64,000 nt of DNA from Streptomyces spiroverticillatus (GTDB lineage Bacteria > Actinomycetota > Actinomycetes > Streptomycetales > Streptomycetaceae), in contig BMUX01000008.1 in NCBI GenBank assembly GCA_014650415.1, positions 188,784 through 252,783 of the forward strand, written 5' to 3'. Below, one piece after another: positions 8,141 through 17,373 of this stretch (position 1 is its first letter; each line of letters opens with the position of its first letter). A program made the position numbers and the translations under genes. The notes beneath the pieces were generated by a model, which worked only from the letters and a program-made list of their open reading frames with translations, searched no databases and was not told the origin of the DNA.

Positions 8141-8200
8141 GGAGATCCGAGCGACACATCGGAGATCCGGGCGACACACCGGAGATCCGGGCGATCCGAA
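8141..8200. repeat. Three tandem 20-bp units upstream of the PucR gene
   Basis: Units beginning GGAGATCCG(A/G)GCGA start at 8141, 8161 and 8181; the first two are 20 bp with two mismatches and the third diverges at its end. A degenerate partial copy (AGAGATCCGCGCC) precedes them. They end about 20 bp before the PucR start codon, so they lie in its promoter or 5' leader. Confidence 0.8.
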
Positions 8201-8220
8201 GGACCGAGCAAGGAGCACGC

Positions 8221-9750
8221 ATGGACGCCATGGCACTGGGCGACCTGATCGACGTCGTCCGCAGCCCGGCGTTGCGCCTGCTGGCCGTACCGCGCGACGC
8301 CGCCGTGAAGATCGGCGACGTCCTGCTGTACGACGCCCACGCCCCGCTCCCGCACACCCCCGGCGCGCTGCTGCTCGCCGTCGGCGTGCGGGCGGCGGAG
8401 GCGGGTCCGCTCGTACGGGAAGCAGCCGCGGCCGGCCTGGCCGGTGTCCTGGTGCGCGGCACCGAGGACGCACCGGTCGCCGAGGCCGAGACGTACGGCA
8501 TGGCCCTGCTGTCCGTCGAGGAGGGCGCCGCCTGGCACCACGTGCACCTCACCCTGGCCTCGGCGATCGAGGCGCGGCCCGCGCAGAGCGACAGCCTCGC
8601 CGACCTGTTCGCCCTGGCCGGGGCCATCGCGACGGCGACCGGCGGGGCCACCAGCCTGGAGGACCCGCACCAGCGGATCCTGGCCTACTCCACCGTCCCC
8701 GGACAGCCCGTCGACGAGGACCGCAGGCAGGGCATCCTCGGCCTCCAGGTCCCCGACGGGCTCGGCAACAGCGCCCAGTACCGGACGGTGTTCGCCGCAC
8801 CCGGACCCGTACGGCTGCCCCCGATCGCCGACGGCGACCTGCCCAGGCTCGCCGTCGCGGTACGGGCCGGGGACGAACCGCTCGGTTCCATCTGGGTGGT
8901 CGACAGCGGTTCACTGGCCCCCGACGCCGAGAAGACCCTCACCCAGGGCGCCTCCACCGCGGCCCTGCTCCTGCTGCGCGCCCGCGCCGCCCAGGAACTC
9001 GCCCGCCACCGCAACACCGACCTGCTGCGCCGCCTCCTCGACGGCACCGCCGACCCCGCTGCGGCGGCCCGCCAGCTCGGCGCGGGCCCGGTCCGCGTCG
9101 CCGCGTTCGCGCTGGAGGACACCGGAAACGCCCCGGACTCCGAGTGGACCTCGCTGCGCCTGCTGGACGTCGTACGCCTCCAGTGCGAGGCCCGCAGCGG
9201 ACGGCACGCGTGCGTGCTGGTGGACGGGGTGGTGTACGCGCTGCTGGGCGCGTCCGGGGACGCCGCGCAGCACCGGCAGCTCGCCGAGAACATCGTGCGC
9301 CGCGCGGGCCGGGCCCTGCGTGTGCCGGTACGGGCGGCACTCGGCGGCGTCGTGCCCGACCCCGGCGCGGTGCCGGACTCGCGCGCGGACGCCGACCTGG
9401 TGCTGCGGCTGCTCCACGACGGCCTGCCGGTCGCCACGGTCGACGAGCTGCGCGCCCGGGTGACGCTGCTTGGGCTCGCGGCGGCGATGCGCGAGGACGA
9501 GCGGCTCCAGGTGGGCGTCCGGCAGCGGATCGTGGCCGCCGACGCCGACCAGGGCACCGAGTACGCCCGCACCCTGGCCGCCTGGCTGGACGCGGGCTGC
9601 GACGTGGCCAGGGCGTCCAAGGAGCTCTCCGTGCACCCCAACACCTGCCGCTACCGCCTCAAGCAGGCCGGCCGGCAGTTCGGGATCGACCTCCAGGACC
9701 CGGACGAGCGCCTCGTCCTGTGGCTGCACCTGCGGACCCTGGGCGGCTGA
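8221..9750 (+). CDS. PucR family transcriptional regulator
   Basis: The 509-aa protein has an N-terminal PucR ligand domain (LIDVVRSPALRLLAVP to about residue 120), a central GGDEF-like/CdaR region, and a C-terminal helix-turn-helix of the HTH_30 type (DVARASKELSVHPNTCRYRL near residue 470). Members usually control purine, amino-acid or other nitrogen catabolism in response to a small ligand. AAGGAG lies 5 bp before the ATG; an internal ATG nine bases later is a minor alternative. The direct repeats immediately upstream are candidate regulatory sequence. The gene converges with the MenC-like gene, 12 bp apart, so no co-transcribed target is evident. Confidence 0.88.
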   Translation: MDAMALGDLIDVVRSPALRLLAVPRDAAVKIGDVLLYDAHAPLPHTPGALLLAVGVRAAEAGPLVREAAAAGLAGVLVRGTEDAPVAEAETYGMALLSVEEGAAWHHVHLTLASAIEARPAQSDSLADLFALAGAIATATGGATSLEDPHQRILAYSTVPGQPVDEDRRQGILGLQVPDGLGNSAQYRTVFAAPGPVRLPPIADGDLPRLAVAVRAGDEPLGSIWVVDSGSLAPDAEKTLTQGASTAALLLLRARAAQELARHRNTDLLRRLLDGTADPAAAARQLGAGPVRVAAFALEDTGNAPDSEWTSLRLLDVVRLQCEARSGRHACVLVDGVVYALLGASGDAAQHRQLAENIVRRAGRALRVPVRAALGGVVPDPGAVPDSRADADLVLRLLHDGLPVATVDELRARVTLLGLAAAMREDERLQVGVRQRIVAADADQGTEYARTLAAWLDAGCDVARASKELSVHPNTCRYRLKQAGRQFGIDLQDPDERLVLWLHLRTLGG

Positions 9751-9762
9751 CCCACAGCGTGC

Positions 9763-10866
9763 TCACCTTGCCATCCACTCCCGGGACACGGTGACCGCCT
9801 CCAGCACGTCGGGCAGCGGGTCGATTCCGATGCCGGGCCCCGTGGGCACGTTCAGGTGGCCGTCGTCCAGGACGAACGGCTCGGTGAGGTCGGCGGCGAA
9901 GTAGCGGTCGGAGGCGGAGGTGTCGCCGGGCAGCGTGCAGCCCGGGAGCGCGGCGAAGGCCACGTTGGCGGCCCGGCCGATGCCGGTCTCCAGCATCCCG
10001 CCGCACCAGACGGTGACGCCGTGCGCACGGGCCAGGTCATGGATGCGGCGGGCCTCCAGATAGCCGCCGACCCGCCCCGGCTTGATGTTGATCACCCGGC
10101 AGGAGCCCAGCTGGATCGCCGCCGCGGCGTCGGCCGCCGACTCGATCGACTCGTCCAGGCAGAGCGGGGTGCGCAACTGCCGGGCCAGCGCCGCGTGCTG
10201 GACCAGGTCGTCGTGGGACAGCGGCTGCTCGATCAGCTGGAGGTCGAAGTCGTCCAGCCGGGCCAGGTGACGGGCGTCGGCCAGGGTGTACGCGGCGTTG
10301 GCGTCGACCTGGAGCTGCAACGCCTCCCCGAAGCGCTCGCGCACGGCCCGCACGGGCTCGACGTCCCAGCCGGGCTCGATCTTCAGCTTGATGCGGACGT
10401 ACCCCTCGGCGACGTACCCCGCCACGGTGTCCAGGAGTTCCGGCACCGAGTCCGCGATCCCGACCGACACCCCGCACGGCACCCGGTCCTTGTCGGCCCC
10501 GAAGAAGGAGGCGAAGGACTCGCCGGTGGTGCGCAGCTGGGCGTCCAGCACCGCCGTCTCCAGCACGGACTTGGCCAGCCGGTGCCCGGTGAACGGCCGC
10601 ATCGCCCGTCCCGCGGCCTCCGCGTCCACGGAGCCCTTCGGCAGCGCGGGGATGAGGAAGCGGCGCAGGACGTCCTGCGCCCCGTCGGTGTACTGGGAGC
10701 AGTAGCGCGGCTCGGACATCGCCCCGCACTCGGCCCAGCCCTCGGCGTCGGGCGTGACGACGCGCACGAGCAGCACGTCGCGGGTGCTCTCGACGCCGAA
10801 GGAGGTGCGGAAGGGGGTGACGAGGGGCATGGCGATGCGGCGAAGTTCGATTCCGGTGATTTCCAC
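9763..10866 (-). CDS. menC: o-Succinylbenzoate synthase / N-acylamino acid racemase (enolase superfamily)
   Basis: This 367-aa protein has the MenC/NAAAR layout. It shows KLKIEPG (the KxK pair near residue 165), metal ligands in VDANAAY (near 192), LIEQPL (near 217) and LDESIES (near 242), and the second catalytic lysine in INIKPGRVGG (near 266). MenC makes o-succinylbenzoate in menaquinone synthesis; close relatives racemise N-acyl or N-succinyl amino acids, and sequence alone does not separate them. No other men gene is adjacent and Streptomyces is known for the futalosine route, so the racemase role is at least as likely. The GTG start lacks a clear ribosome binding site. Confidence 0.82.
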   Translation of the reverse strand: MEITGIELRRIAMPLVTPFRTSFGVESTRDVLLVRVVTPDAEGWAECGAMSEPRYCSQYTDGAQDVLRRFLIPALPKGSVDAEAAGRAMRPFTGHRLAKSVLETAVLDAQLRTTGESFASFFGADKDRVPCGVSVGIADSVPELLDTVAGYVAEGYVRIKLKIEPGWDVEPVRAVRERFGEALQLQVDANAAYTLADARHLARLDDFDLQLIEQPLSHDDLVQHAALARQLRTPLCLDESIESAADAAAAIQLGSCRVINIKPGRVGGYLEARRIHDLARAHGVTVWCGGMLETGIGRAANVAFAALPGCTLPGDTSASDRYFAADLTEPFVLDDGHLNVPTGPGIGIDPLPDVLEAVTVSREWMAR

Positions 10867-10899
10867 GTGCGAAGAGTAGGAGCGGGGCCTTCCCGGATT

Positions 10900-10951
10900 C
10901 TTTGGCCGGGGAAAAGAAGGTGCGGCCCGCCTTTTGGTCGCCCGGCCAAAG
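10900..10951. terminator. Stem-loop between menC-like and DUF1996 genes
   Basis: An 11-bp perfect inverted repeat (CTTTGGCCGGG at 10900-10910 and its complement at 10941-10951) encloses a partly paired interior. It lies downstream of the DUF1996 gene on the minus strand and upstream of the menC-like start. Confidence 0.65.
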
Positions 10952-10957
10952 CGGCGG

Positions 10958-11037
10958 GGCCCGGCCGCCCTTCCTGCGGGCGGACACGGGGAGGCCCGGC
11001 CGCCCCTCCCCGTACACGCGGGAAGGACGGCCGGGCC
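10958..11037. terminator. Nested GC-rich double hairpin after the DUF1996 gene
   Basis: Outer 17-bp arms (10958-10974 and 11021-11037, one mismatch) surround a perfect 9-bp inner hairpin (ACGGGGAGG at 10986-10994 with CCTCCCCGT at 11005-11013). The structure starts 11 bp after the stop of the minus-strand DUF1996 gene and is a likely terminator without a U-tract, as is common in Streptomyces. Confidence 0.8.
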
Positions 11038-11048
11038 GGGACCGGTGG

Positions 11049-12140
11049 CTACGGAAGCCGGTAGTCCGCGTTCAGCGCCGCTCCCTTCTGCGGCTGCGTC
11101 TCGTCGTACCCGCGCGCGTTGCACTGGAGACCGCCGACGACACAGTGGTCGACCAGCGCCTTCAGCGTCCGTTCCTCCCACGCGTTGAAGAAGTCGTAGT
11201 GGAAGGAGTAGCCGCGCCCGCTGGCCAGCCTGACCTCGCTCATGTCGCCGTTGACCGGCCACGCCATCTTGAACTCGATCATCGGCAGGGCCACCGGGTG
11301 AGTGGCCGGGCACATGTTGTCGTTGGTGCCGGGCTTCACGACCGGGTACGCCATGTGGCTCTTGTGGTCGGGCGTGTCGAGGTACTTGCCGTCCCAGCAA
11401 CTGGGCGCCTGCATCCGCAGGTTGAGCTGTACGTCGGGCCGCTGCGGACAGGTGGCCGGGATGTCGGTGTTGAAGAAACTGTCACCGCACTCCCAGCCCT
11501 CGACGAAGCCCTTGTGCGCCCGGAACTCCTCGGCGGACTGCATCGGGTTGCCGACGACGAAGCGCAGCCCCTTGGGGAAGGGACGCACGCTGGTGTAGTC
11601 GGTGACGCCGGACTTGTAGTAGATCGTCTGCGGGCCGACGGGCAGGATCTTCTGGTCGCCGTTGTACAGCGAGGGCATCCAGTACGCGGACGCGTCGGCG
11701 GGGGCCTTGCACGTGGTGTTCCCGCCGTAGAGGCTCGCGGTCGTACTGGCCGCGTTCGTGGAGGTGTTGCCCATGAACGTGTGGTCGTGGGACTTGCCGA
11801 ACTGGCCCGGGTAGACGATCGGGTCGTCCGGTGCGGTGTGCGTGGGGGCGCAGTTGGCCTGGAACTCGTGGAAGTACGCGCGCGGCGGGGTCTTGTCGGA
11901 CGGTGTCACCCCGGTGACCTGCGGGACGGCAGGGATGTAGCCGTCGCCGTCGGGGTCGTCGCCCGACGCCTTGGTGGAGGGGGCCATGTTGTGCCCCGCG
12001 TGCGAACTGGCCGTGGTGCTGGCACCCGTGTCCGGTGCGGCCGTGGCGACCGTGCCGACGCTCAGCGCACCGACCAGTAGCGCCGTACTGACGAGCAGTG
12101 CCGGCAGGCCTCGCGACCTGGCTCTCTTGCTCACTGGCAT
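11049..12140 (-). CDS. Secreted DUF1996 protein
   Basis: The 363-aa protein has a twin-basic N-terminus (MPVSKRARSRGLPALLVSTA), a Sec-type signal ending near AAPDTGAS, and a DUF1996 domain recognisable from YPGQFGKSHDHTFMGN, LYGGNTTCKAPADASAYW and the conserved Cys/Trp positions around VEGWECGDSFFN. DUF1996 proteins are secreted in fungi and actinomycetes, often with cell-wall or polysaccharide-active partners; no reaction is established. AGGAG lies 7 bp before the ATG. It is read in the same direction as the two F5/8 proteins upstream, which fits a secreted polysaccharide-related group. Confidence 0.88.
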   Translation of the reverse strand: MPVSKRARSRGLPALLVSTALLVGALSVGTVATAAPDTGASTTASSHAGHNMAPSTKASGDDPDGDGYIPAVPQVTGVTPSDKTPPRAYFHEFQANCAPTHTAPDDPIVYPGQFGKSHDHTFMGNTSTNAASTTASLYGGNTTCKAPADASAYWMPSLYNGDQKILPVGPQTIYYKSGVTDYTSVRPFPKGLRFVVGNPMQSAEEFRAHKGFVEGWECGDSFFNTDIPATCPQRPDVQLNLRMQAPSCWDGKYLDTPDHKSHMAYPVVKPGTNDNMCPATHPVALPMIEFKMAWPVNGDMSEVRLASGRGYSFHYDFFNAWEERTLKALVDHCVVGGLQCNARGYDETQPQKGAALNADYRLP

Positions 12141-12205
12141 GGGGTTCTCCTGCCCATGTCGAAGGGATGGTGCCCCGGACCCCGCACGGTGGCGGGGCCC
12201 GGTGG

Positions 12206-14380
12206 TCAGCTGTAGATCCCGAACTCGTGCAGCGAGTAGCCCCAACCGGTGCCGCGCTGCGTCAGGTTGAGCCGGACGTAACGGGCGGTCTCGTTGAGGC
12301 CGATGGTGTCGATGTCACCGTTGCCGGTGGTGGTGGAGTGGACCGTGCGCCAGGTGTTCCCGTCGTTCGACACCTGCACCTCGTACGCCTTCGCGAACGC
12401 CGGGTCCCAGACGAGCTGGATCGTGCGGATCGGGGTCGGCGCGCCGAGATCCGTCCTGATCCACTGCGGATCGGCCCAGTCGCTCGCCCACCGGGTCCCC
12501 TGCTTGCCGTCGACAGCCATCGCCGGGGTGCACGGGCAGTCGCCGTACGAACCCTGGAAGGAGGAGGCGGTCGTCGGCTTGTTCAGCGCGACGTTCGTCC
12601 CGGTGACCGGCGGGGCGACGACCTTCATGGACTTCGTCTCGATGCCCGCGTTGCCGCGCCCGTCCTCCGCCTGGACGTACACCTTCCACACCCCGAGCTT
12701 CTCGGGTGCGGTGACGGCGAAGGTCCCGTTGCCGGTCGCCCGCCACTGCGCCTCGACCAGGCGCTTGTCGCCGCTGGCGTAGTTGCCGCTCAGATAGATC
12801 TTGTACGTGATCGGGTCGCCGTCGGGGTCGCGCACATCCGCCCGCACGGTGAACTCGCCCCCGGCCGGAGCCGAACCCGCGGGCGTGACCGCCATGTTGG
12901 AGACGACCGGCGGAGTGTTGTCCCCGGCCGTGCTGCCCTTGTACGCCTTCTTCACCGCGTAGTACGAGAGCCGCTTCAGCCCGTCGGGCAGCAGGTTGAA
13001 CCAGACGCCGCCGAAGTCGTGCTCGGTGCCGTAGTGGAACATCGTCGCGCCCAGCGCCACACCCGCGTGGCCCGTCACACAGCCCCAGGCCTTGGTGTAC
13101 CCCTCGGCCTTCTGCACGTCGGTGGGCTCGTCCGGGATGCCGTTGGCGTCGTCGGGCACCTCCCACTCGCCGGCCGGGCCCGTCTCGGTGATGATGTACG
13201 GCTTGTTGTAGCCGCCGTCGATCCAGTCCTGGCGGACCTTGCACATGTTCCCGTAGGAGTTCATCGAGTACAGGTCGAGGTCGGGGGCGTTGCGCTTGTA
13301 GTACGGCCAGGCGCCGGTCCACGCGTCCGTGGACGTCACCGGGTGGTCGGGATCAATGGAGTGGATCTTCTTGGCGACGTCGTTGACGAAGGTGGTGTAG
13401 GCGTTGCGCTGCGCCTCCAACTCCGTACCGCTGTAACAGTTCTGGAGCCCGAGCACCGACTCGTTGCCGACGTTCCACATCAGCGTCGCCGGGTGGCTCT
13501 TGTACGCGTCGACCCACTTCGCGAACTCCTTGAGCGAATTCGTCTTGTACGTCGTGTCGGTGACGTAGTTGACGCAGCCGCCGCTTCCCGGGCCGCCGCC
13601 CGGCTGGAGCCAGAAGCCGTTGACCACGCGCAGCCCCTGGGCCGCCGCGCTGTCGAGGAGCGGCTTGGTGGAGCCGTCGGTGCCCCAGGTGCGGATCGTG
13701 TTGACACCCATGGACTTCACGTCGGGCAGGTACTTCGGGGCGTCCGCGACAGAGGGGCCCCAGGTCAGACCCTTGACGGTGTATGGCTGGCCGCCGACCG
13801 TGAGCTGCCAATTCCCTTGCGAACCGGTCACCTTGACCGCACCACCCGGCTGCGGGTTCGTCCCTCCGTCCCCGCCGTAGACCTGGAACTCCCAGAGCGA
13901 GTAGCCGTAGCCGCCGGAGCGGGCGACGCCCTGCATGCGCACGTACCGGCCGGAGCCGGACACGGCGAGGTCGTCGGTGCCGCCGTTGCCGCCGGTGACG
14001 GTCTTCAGGGTGCGCCAGGTGGTGCCGTCGTCGGAGGACTGGATCTCGTACGACTTCCCGTACGCGGACTCCCAGCTCAGCACGACCCGGCTGAGGTTGC
14101 GGGTCGCGCCGAGATCGACCTGAAGCCACTCCGAGTCGTTCCACTTGCTGGCCCAGCGGGTGCCGGTGAGGTTGCCGTCGACGGCGGCCGCCGCGGCGAG
14201 CCCGTCGCCCTCCTGGGAGGAGGCGGTCCCCGTCTTTCCCTGGGAGAGGAGGGTGTCGGCGGCCCCGGCGGAGGGGGCGGTGGCGAGGGTGACGCAGGAG
14301 GCGAGGAGCGCCCCGAGGGTGATCAGCGCGACGGGGCAGCGCACGCGGGGTGGGGTGAGGGGGACGGGTGGACGGGTCAT
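12206..14380 (-). CDS. Secreted glycoside hydrolase (GH2-like TIM barrel) with two F5/8 type C domains
   Basis: The 724-aa preprotein has a signal peptide ending near SAGAADT, an N-terminal F5/8 type C (discoidin/CBM32-like) domain (residues about 44-168), and a TIM-barrel catalytic part from about 195. Candidate acid/base Glu is in WNVGNESVLG (about E307) and candidate nucleophile Glu in PYIITETGPAGEWE (about E399). An Ig-like module (DVRDPDGDPITYKIYLS) follows, then a second F5/8 domain (about 590-724) ending SLHEFGIYS. It probably trims a plant, fungal or host-like glycan outside the cell; substrate is unknown. GGAG lies 6 bp before the ATG. The neighbouring gene is another F5/8 protein, suggesting joint use. 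Confidence 0.88.
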   Translation of the reverse strand: MTRPPVPLTPPRVRCPVALITLGALLASCVTLATAPSAGAADTLLSQGKTGTASSQEGDGLAAAAAVDGNLTGTRWASKWNDSEWLQVDLGATRNLSRVVLSWESAYGKSYEIQSSDDGTTWRTLKTVTGGNGGTDDLAVSGSGRYVRMQGVARSGGYGYSLWEFQVYGGDGGTNPQPGGAVKVTGSQGNWQLTVGGQPYTVKGLTWGPSVADAPKYLPDVKSMGVNTIRTWGTDGSTKPLLDSAAAQGLRVVNGFWLQPGGGPGSGGCVNYVTDTTYKTNSLKEFAKWVDAYKSHPATLMWNVGNESVLGLQNCYSGTELEAQRNAYTTFVNDVAKKIHSIDPDHPVTSTDAWTGAWPYYKRNAPDLDLYSMNSYGNMCKVRQDWIDGGYNKPYIITETGPAGEWEVPDDANGIPDEPTDVQKAEGYTKAWGCVTGHAGVALGATMFHYGTEHDFGGVWFNLLPDGLKRLSYYAVKKAYKGSTAGDNTPPVVSNMAVTPAGSAPAGGEFTVRADVRDPDGDPITYKIYLSGNYASGDKRLVEAQWRATGNGTFAVTAPEKLGVWKVYVQAEDGRGNAGIETKSMKVVAPPVTGTNVALNKPTTASSFQGSYGDCPCTPAMAVDGKQGTRWASDWADPQWIRTDLGAPTPIRTIQLVWDPAFAKAYEVQVSNDGNTWRTVHSTTTGNGDIDTIGLNETARYVRLNLTQRGTGWGYSLHEFGIYS

Positions 14381-14610
14381 GACTGCTCCAGGGGGTGGGG
14401 GGCCGGTTCCGGGCAGCCGACGCATGCATATGGCATGCACCTGCCAAACATGCAGACCGGACGGTCCGCGGAACCGGGTGTCCGACGGTGCGGGTGGGTC
14501 TCTCCGGGCCGGGGTTCGCGGGAGGCTGAGTGCCCCGGCCCGGAGAGGGGTGGTGCACCCGTACGCGTACCAAGCACCCGTACGCGTCGGGCAGTTGAGG
14601 CGGCGAACCC

Positions 14611-16803
14611 CTACGGGAAGGAGGTGACCGTCGACGGAACGGTCGAGGTTCCCGAGGTCGGTGCGCCGGTGTCGTTGACGACGTGGTTGAACTGGCCGTT
14701 GCCGCCCAGCGAGACGGTGAGCAGGCTGTGGAACTTCACACCCGGCTTCACCGGCACCTTGAACCCGTGGTCCTGACGGATCGTCGGATCGACGTTGTAG
14801 TAGCAGTAGGAGCCCAGGCCCCAGCCCTCGTGGACGGTGACCGAGTCGTCGACCCGGTAGGCGGCGTAGCCCTTGGTGGCGCCGTTCTGGATGGCGGCCT
14901 GGTTGGGCGCGTCGTACGCCTTCTCGTTCTGGAAGAAGATCGTCTTGCCGCGCTCGCCGTACCACTCGACGTCGTGCTTGTTGAAGTGCTCGACGAACAG
15001 GCCGGTGGTCAGGACGTCGTCGCCGTTGACCCGCAGTCCGTAGTCGGCGCGGTTGGTCTCCCAGCCGACGCCCTCGCCGTGGTCGGCGCGCCAGATCCAG
15101 GTGTGGTCGACGATGGTGTCGTCGTTGTTGATCACCATGCTGGTGGTGGCCTTGCCGGGACCGGCGCCGCCGACGCGGATGTAGACGTCCTGGACGGTGG
15201 TGGGGTTGGCCGCGTGGTCGGCGGACGCGCCCTGCGGGCCGACCTCCAGCAGGGTGGGGGAGTTGACGGGCCCGGCGTCGATCAGGAAGCCGGCCAGGCG
15301 GACGCCGTCGACGTCGGCGACCTTCATCGCGGTGACGCCGTTGTCCGGGATGATCGTGGCGAGACCGAGCCCCAGCACGACGGTGTTGGACCGGTTGATC
15401 TCGATGGGCCGGTCGACGTGGTAGACGCCCGGGGTGAAGAGCAGGTGGAGGCCCTGGGCCACGGCCTGGTTGAGGGTGGCGGCGGTCGCGCCCGGCTTGA
15501 CGACGTAGAACTTGCTCAGCGGGATCGACTCACCGGCCGGGGTGCCGTTGGCCCAGGTGGTGCCGCGGGCGTTGGTGCGCTTGGCGGGGACGAAGACCTT
15601 GTACTCGTTGCCGTCGAGGTACAGGAAGGGCTTCTCGCGGGAGACGGGGGTGGTGTCGAGCGTGGTGTACCGGGGCTCCGGGAAGCCGGTGGCGGGAGCG
15701 CCCTCCGTACCCGAGAAGACCTGATTCCAGACCGAGTTGGACCAGCCGCCGATGGCGCTGTCACGGGTGTACCACTGCTGCTGCGAGTAGTTCCCCACCT
15801 GCCCGTCGATCTTGCTGTCGGCGATGTAGCCGCCGCTGGCCCAGCCGTAGCCGTCGGGAGCCAGGTTCAGCCCGCCCTTGACGTGCATGCGGCGGAAGGA
15901 GGCGGCCTGGGAGACGGCCCAGCGGTTGGTGCCGCTCACCGGGTTGACGGCGAGGTTCTCCGCCGAGCGCCAGAAGTTCTGCGTGGCGTTCCCGTTGAAC
16001 CAGCCCGCGTCGACGGTGACGTCACCGTTGAAGGTGGTGTCGTCGGGCTTGAGGCCGAGACCGGCGATCTGGGTGTAGAAGCCGATCTGCGCGTTGATGT
16101 TGTTGTACGTGCCGGGCTTGAAGAGCAGGGCGTGGCGTCCGGTGCCGAACTGCGCGGACTCCTGCTCCTTGAAGATCTGGTCGACCTTGGCCTGGATGCC
16201 GGGGGTGGAGGGGTCGAAGACGTGCACGTTGGGGCCGAGGTCGCCGCCGCCGGGGAGGGTGGGGCCGCCGTCGCCCCCGCCGTACACCTGGAACTCCCAC
16301 AGCGAGTAGCCGTAGCCGGTGGCGCGGGTCAGGCCGAGCATGCGGACGTAGCGGGCGGTGCCGGTGACGTTGAGGGTCTCGACGCCGCCGGGGCTGTTCG
16401 TCGCGGAGTGCGCGGTGGTCCAGTCGGTGCCGTTGGTCGAGAGCTCGATGCGGTACGACTTCGCGTGGGCGGTCTCCCAGCGCAGGACGACCTGGCTGAC
16501 GGCCGTCGGCGCGCCCAGGTCGACGCGGATCCACTGGGGGTCGGCGAAGGCGCTGGACCAGCGGGTGCCGGTGTCGCCGTCCACGGCGGCGGTGGCGGGG
16601 GTACCGCCGCTCTCCTGGCTGGAGGCGGTGACGGGCTTGCCCTGGGAGAGGAGGACGGGGGCGGCGGAGGCGCTGGTGGAGGGGAGAAGGACGAGCAGGA
16701 CGGCGGTGAGGGTGCCGGCGAGGATTGCGGCGAGGGTGCGGTGGGGGGTGTGGGTGGGGGGTCGGTGAGGGGGTCTGATGGGGGGTGTGGCGGCTGCGGG
16801 CAT
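14611..16803 (-). CDS. Secreted F5/8 type C protein with a right-handed beta-helix domain
   Basis: The 730-aa preprotein starts with ATG after GAGGAGA, has a signal peptide (around residues 22-48) and an N-terminal F5/8 type C domain (residues about 50-175, ending YSLWEFQVYGGG). A Gly-rich linker leads to a large C-terminal region with repeated beta-helix rungs (FKPGTYNNINAQIGFY, LFTPGVYHVDRPIEIN, VVLGLGLATIIPDNGV and NDDTIVDHTWIWRAD) of the kind found in pectate-lyase-like and GH55-like enzymes. It presumably binds and cleaves, or only binds, an extracellular polysaccharide. Databases may label relatives loosely as adenylyl cyclase or coagulation-factor proteins; I see no cyclase motif. It shares orientation and domain style with the gene at 12206. 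Confidence 0.85.
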   Translation of the reverse strand: MPAAATPPIRPPHRPPTHTPHRTLAAILAGTLTAVLLVLLPSTSASAAPVLLSQGKPVTASSQESGGTPATAAVDGDTGTRWSSAFADPQWIRVDLGAPTAVSQVVLRWETAHAKSYRIELSTNGTDWTTAHSATNSPGGVETLNVTGTARYVRMLGLTRATGYGYSLWEFQVYGGGDGGPTLPGGGDLGPNVHVFDPSTPGIQAKVDQIFKEQESAQFGTGRHALLFKPGTYNNINAQIGFYTQIAGLGLKPDDTTFNGDVTVDAGWFNGNATQNFWRSAENLAVNPVSGTNRWAVSQAASFRRMHVKGGLNLAPDGYGWASGGYIADSKIDGQVGNYSQQQWYTRDSAIGGWSNSVWNQVFSGTEGAPATGFPEPRYTTLDTTPVSREKPFLYLDGNEYKVFVPAKRTNARGTTWANGTPAGESIPLSKFYVVKPGATAATLNQAVAQGLHLLFTPGVYHVDRPIEINRSNTVVLGLGLATIIPDNGVTAMKVADVDGVRLAGFLIDAGPVNSPTLLEVGPQGASADHAANPTTVQDVYIRVGGAGPGKATTSMVINNDDTIVDHTWIWRADHGEGVGWETNRADYGLRVNGDDVLTTGLFVEHFNKHDVEWYGERGKTIFFQNEKAYDAPNQAAIQNGATKGYAAYRVDDSVTVHEGWGLGSYCYYNVDPTIRQDHGFKVPVKPGVKFHSLLTVSLGGNGQFNHVVNDTGAPTSGTSTVPSTVTSFP

Positions 16804-16900
16804 GGGGGGTCTCCTCGGATTCCCGTGCGGGTGTGGTGTGTTGGGGTGTGGCGCCGATCCTCGGGGGTGGGGTGGTGCGGGTCGGGTGGCTTTGGGGGCC

Positions 16901-17030
16901 CGTGCCCCGGCAGGGGCGCGGGGCTGTTCTGGATCTGCGGCTCCGCCGCGCGGGCGCGACGCGGCCGCTGATCCGTGCCCCTTCAGGGGCGCGGGGAACT
17001 GCGCGACCAGCCACGACGCACCTGCACGGA
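16901..17030. repeat. Two copies of a Streptomyces-type dispersed intergenic repeat
   Basis: GTGCCCCGGCAGGGGCGCGG (from 16902) and GTGCCCCTTCAGGGGCGCGG (from 16975) begin two related units. The unit includes the segments TGCGGCTCCGCCGCG and GCGCGACCAGCCACGACGCA, which I recognise as a very common non-coding repeat of Streptomyces chromosomes. Internal dyads (for example CCCCGGCAGGGG and CGGCTCCGCCG) give hairpins. It may act as a terminator between the two gene groups. Confidence 0.7.
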
Positions 17031-17079
17031 ACCGGTCCCCTCTTGCCCCGCAGGGTTTAGGTGAAGGGGCGGGGCTGGG

Positions 17080-17370
17080 GACCCTTTGGCCCGGCGGGCC
17101 GGGGCTGAACTGGTCCCGTGCCGGGAGGCGGACCCGGGCCCCGGCGTCGCGGGCGTCCGGCGTTGGAGGTGCGGGCGGGGGCCGGTGCCGGGGCGGGCCC
17201 GGATCGGGCGTACCGCCCCCTTGCCCGCCCGTTCCGCCCCCGGGGGGCGGCCCCGCCGCCCAAGGGGACGAGGGAGGTGGAAAGGGGCGCCGCCCGAGGG
17301 GGCGGGGGCGGACGGGGGGCCGCCCGAGGGGGCAGGGGCGGAAGCGGAGGGCGGCCCCGACGGGGCAGCG
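17080..17370. other. Very GC-rich low-complexity intergenic stretch
   Basis: The rest of the 570-bp gap between the beta-helix gene and the GH1 gene is GC-saturated and partly repetitive; GCCGCCCGAGGGGGC and GGCCGCCCGAGGGGGC recur around 17288 and 17320. Every reading frame is open here because of composition, but none shows a start signal or recognisable protein, so I see no gene. Confidence 0.6.
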
Positions 17371-17373
17371 AGG

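Noticed and set aside
8141..8200. CRISPR-like array
   Set aside because: Units are contiguous without unique spacers and no cas genes are near; it is a plain tandem repeat.
12098..16971. Two long plus-strand frames across the F5/8 genes
   Set aside because: No start signals, no motifs, and they cover strongly supported secreted enzymes on the minus strand.
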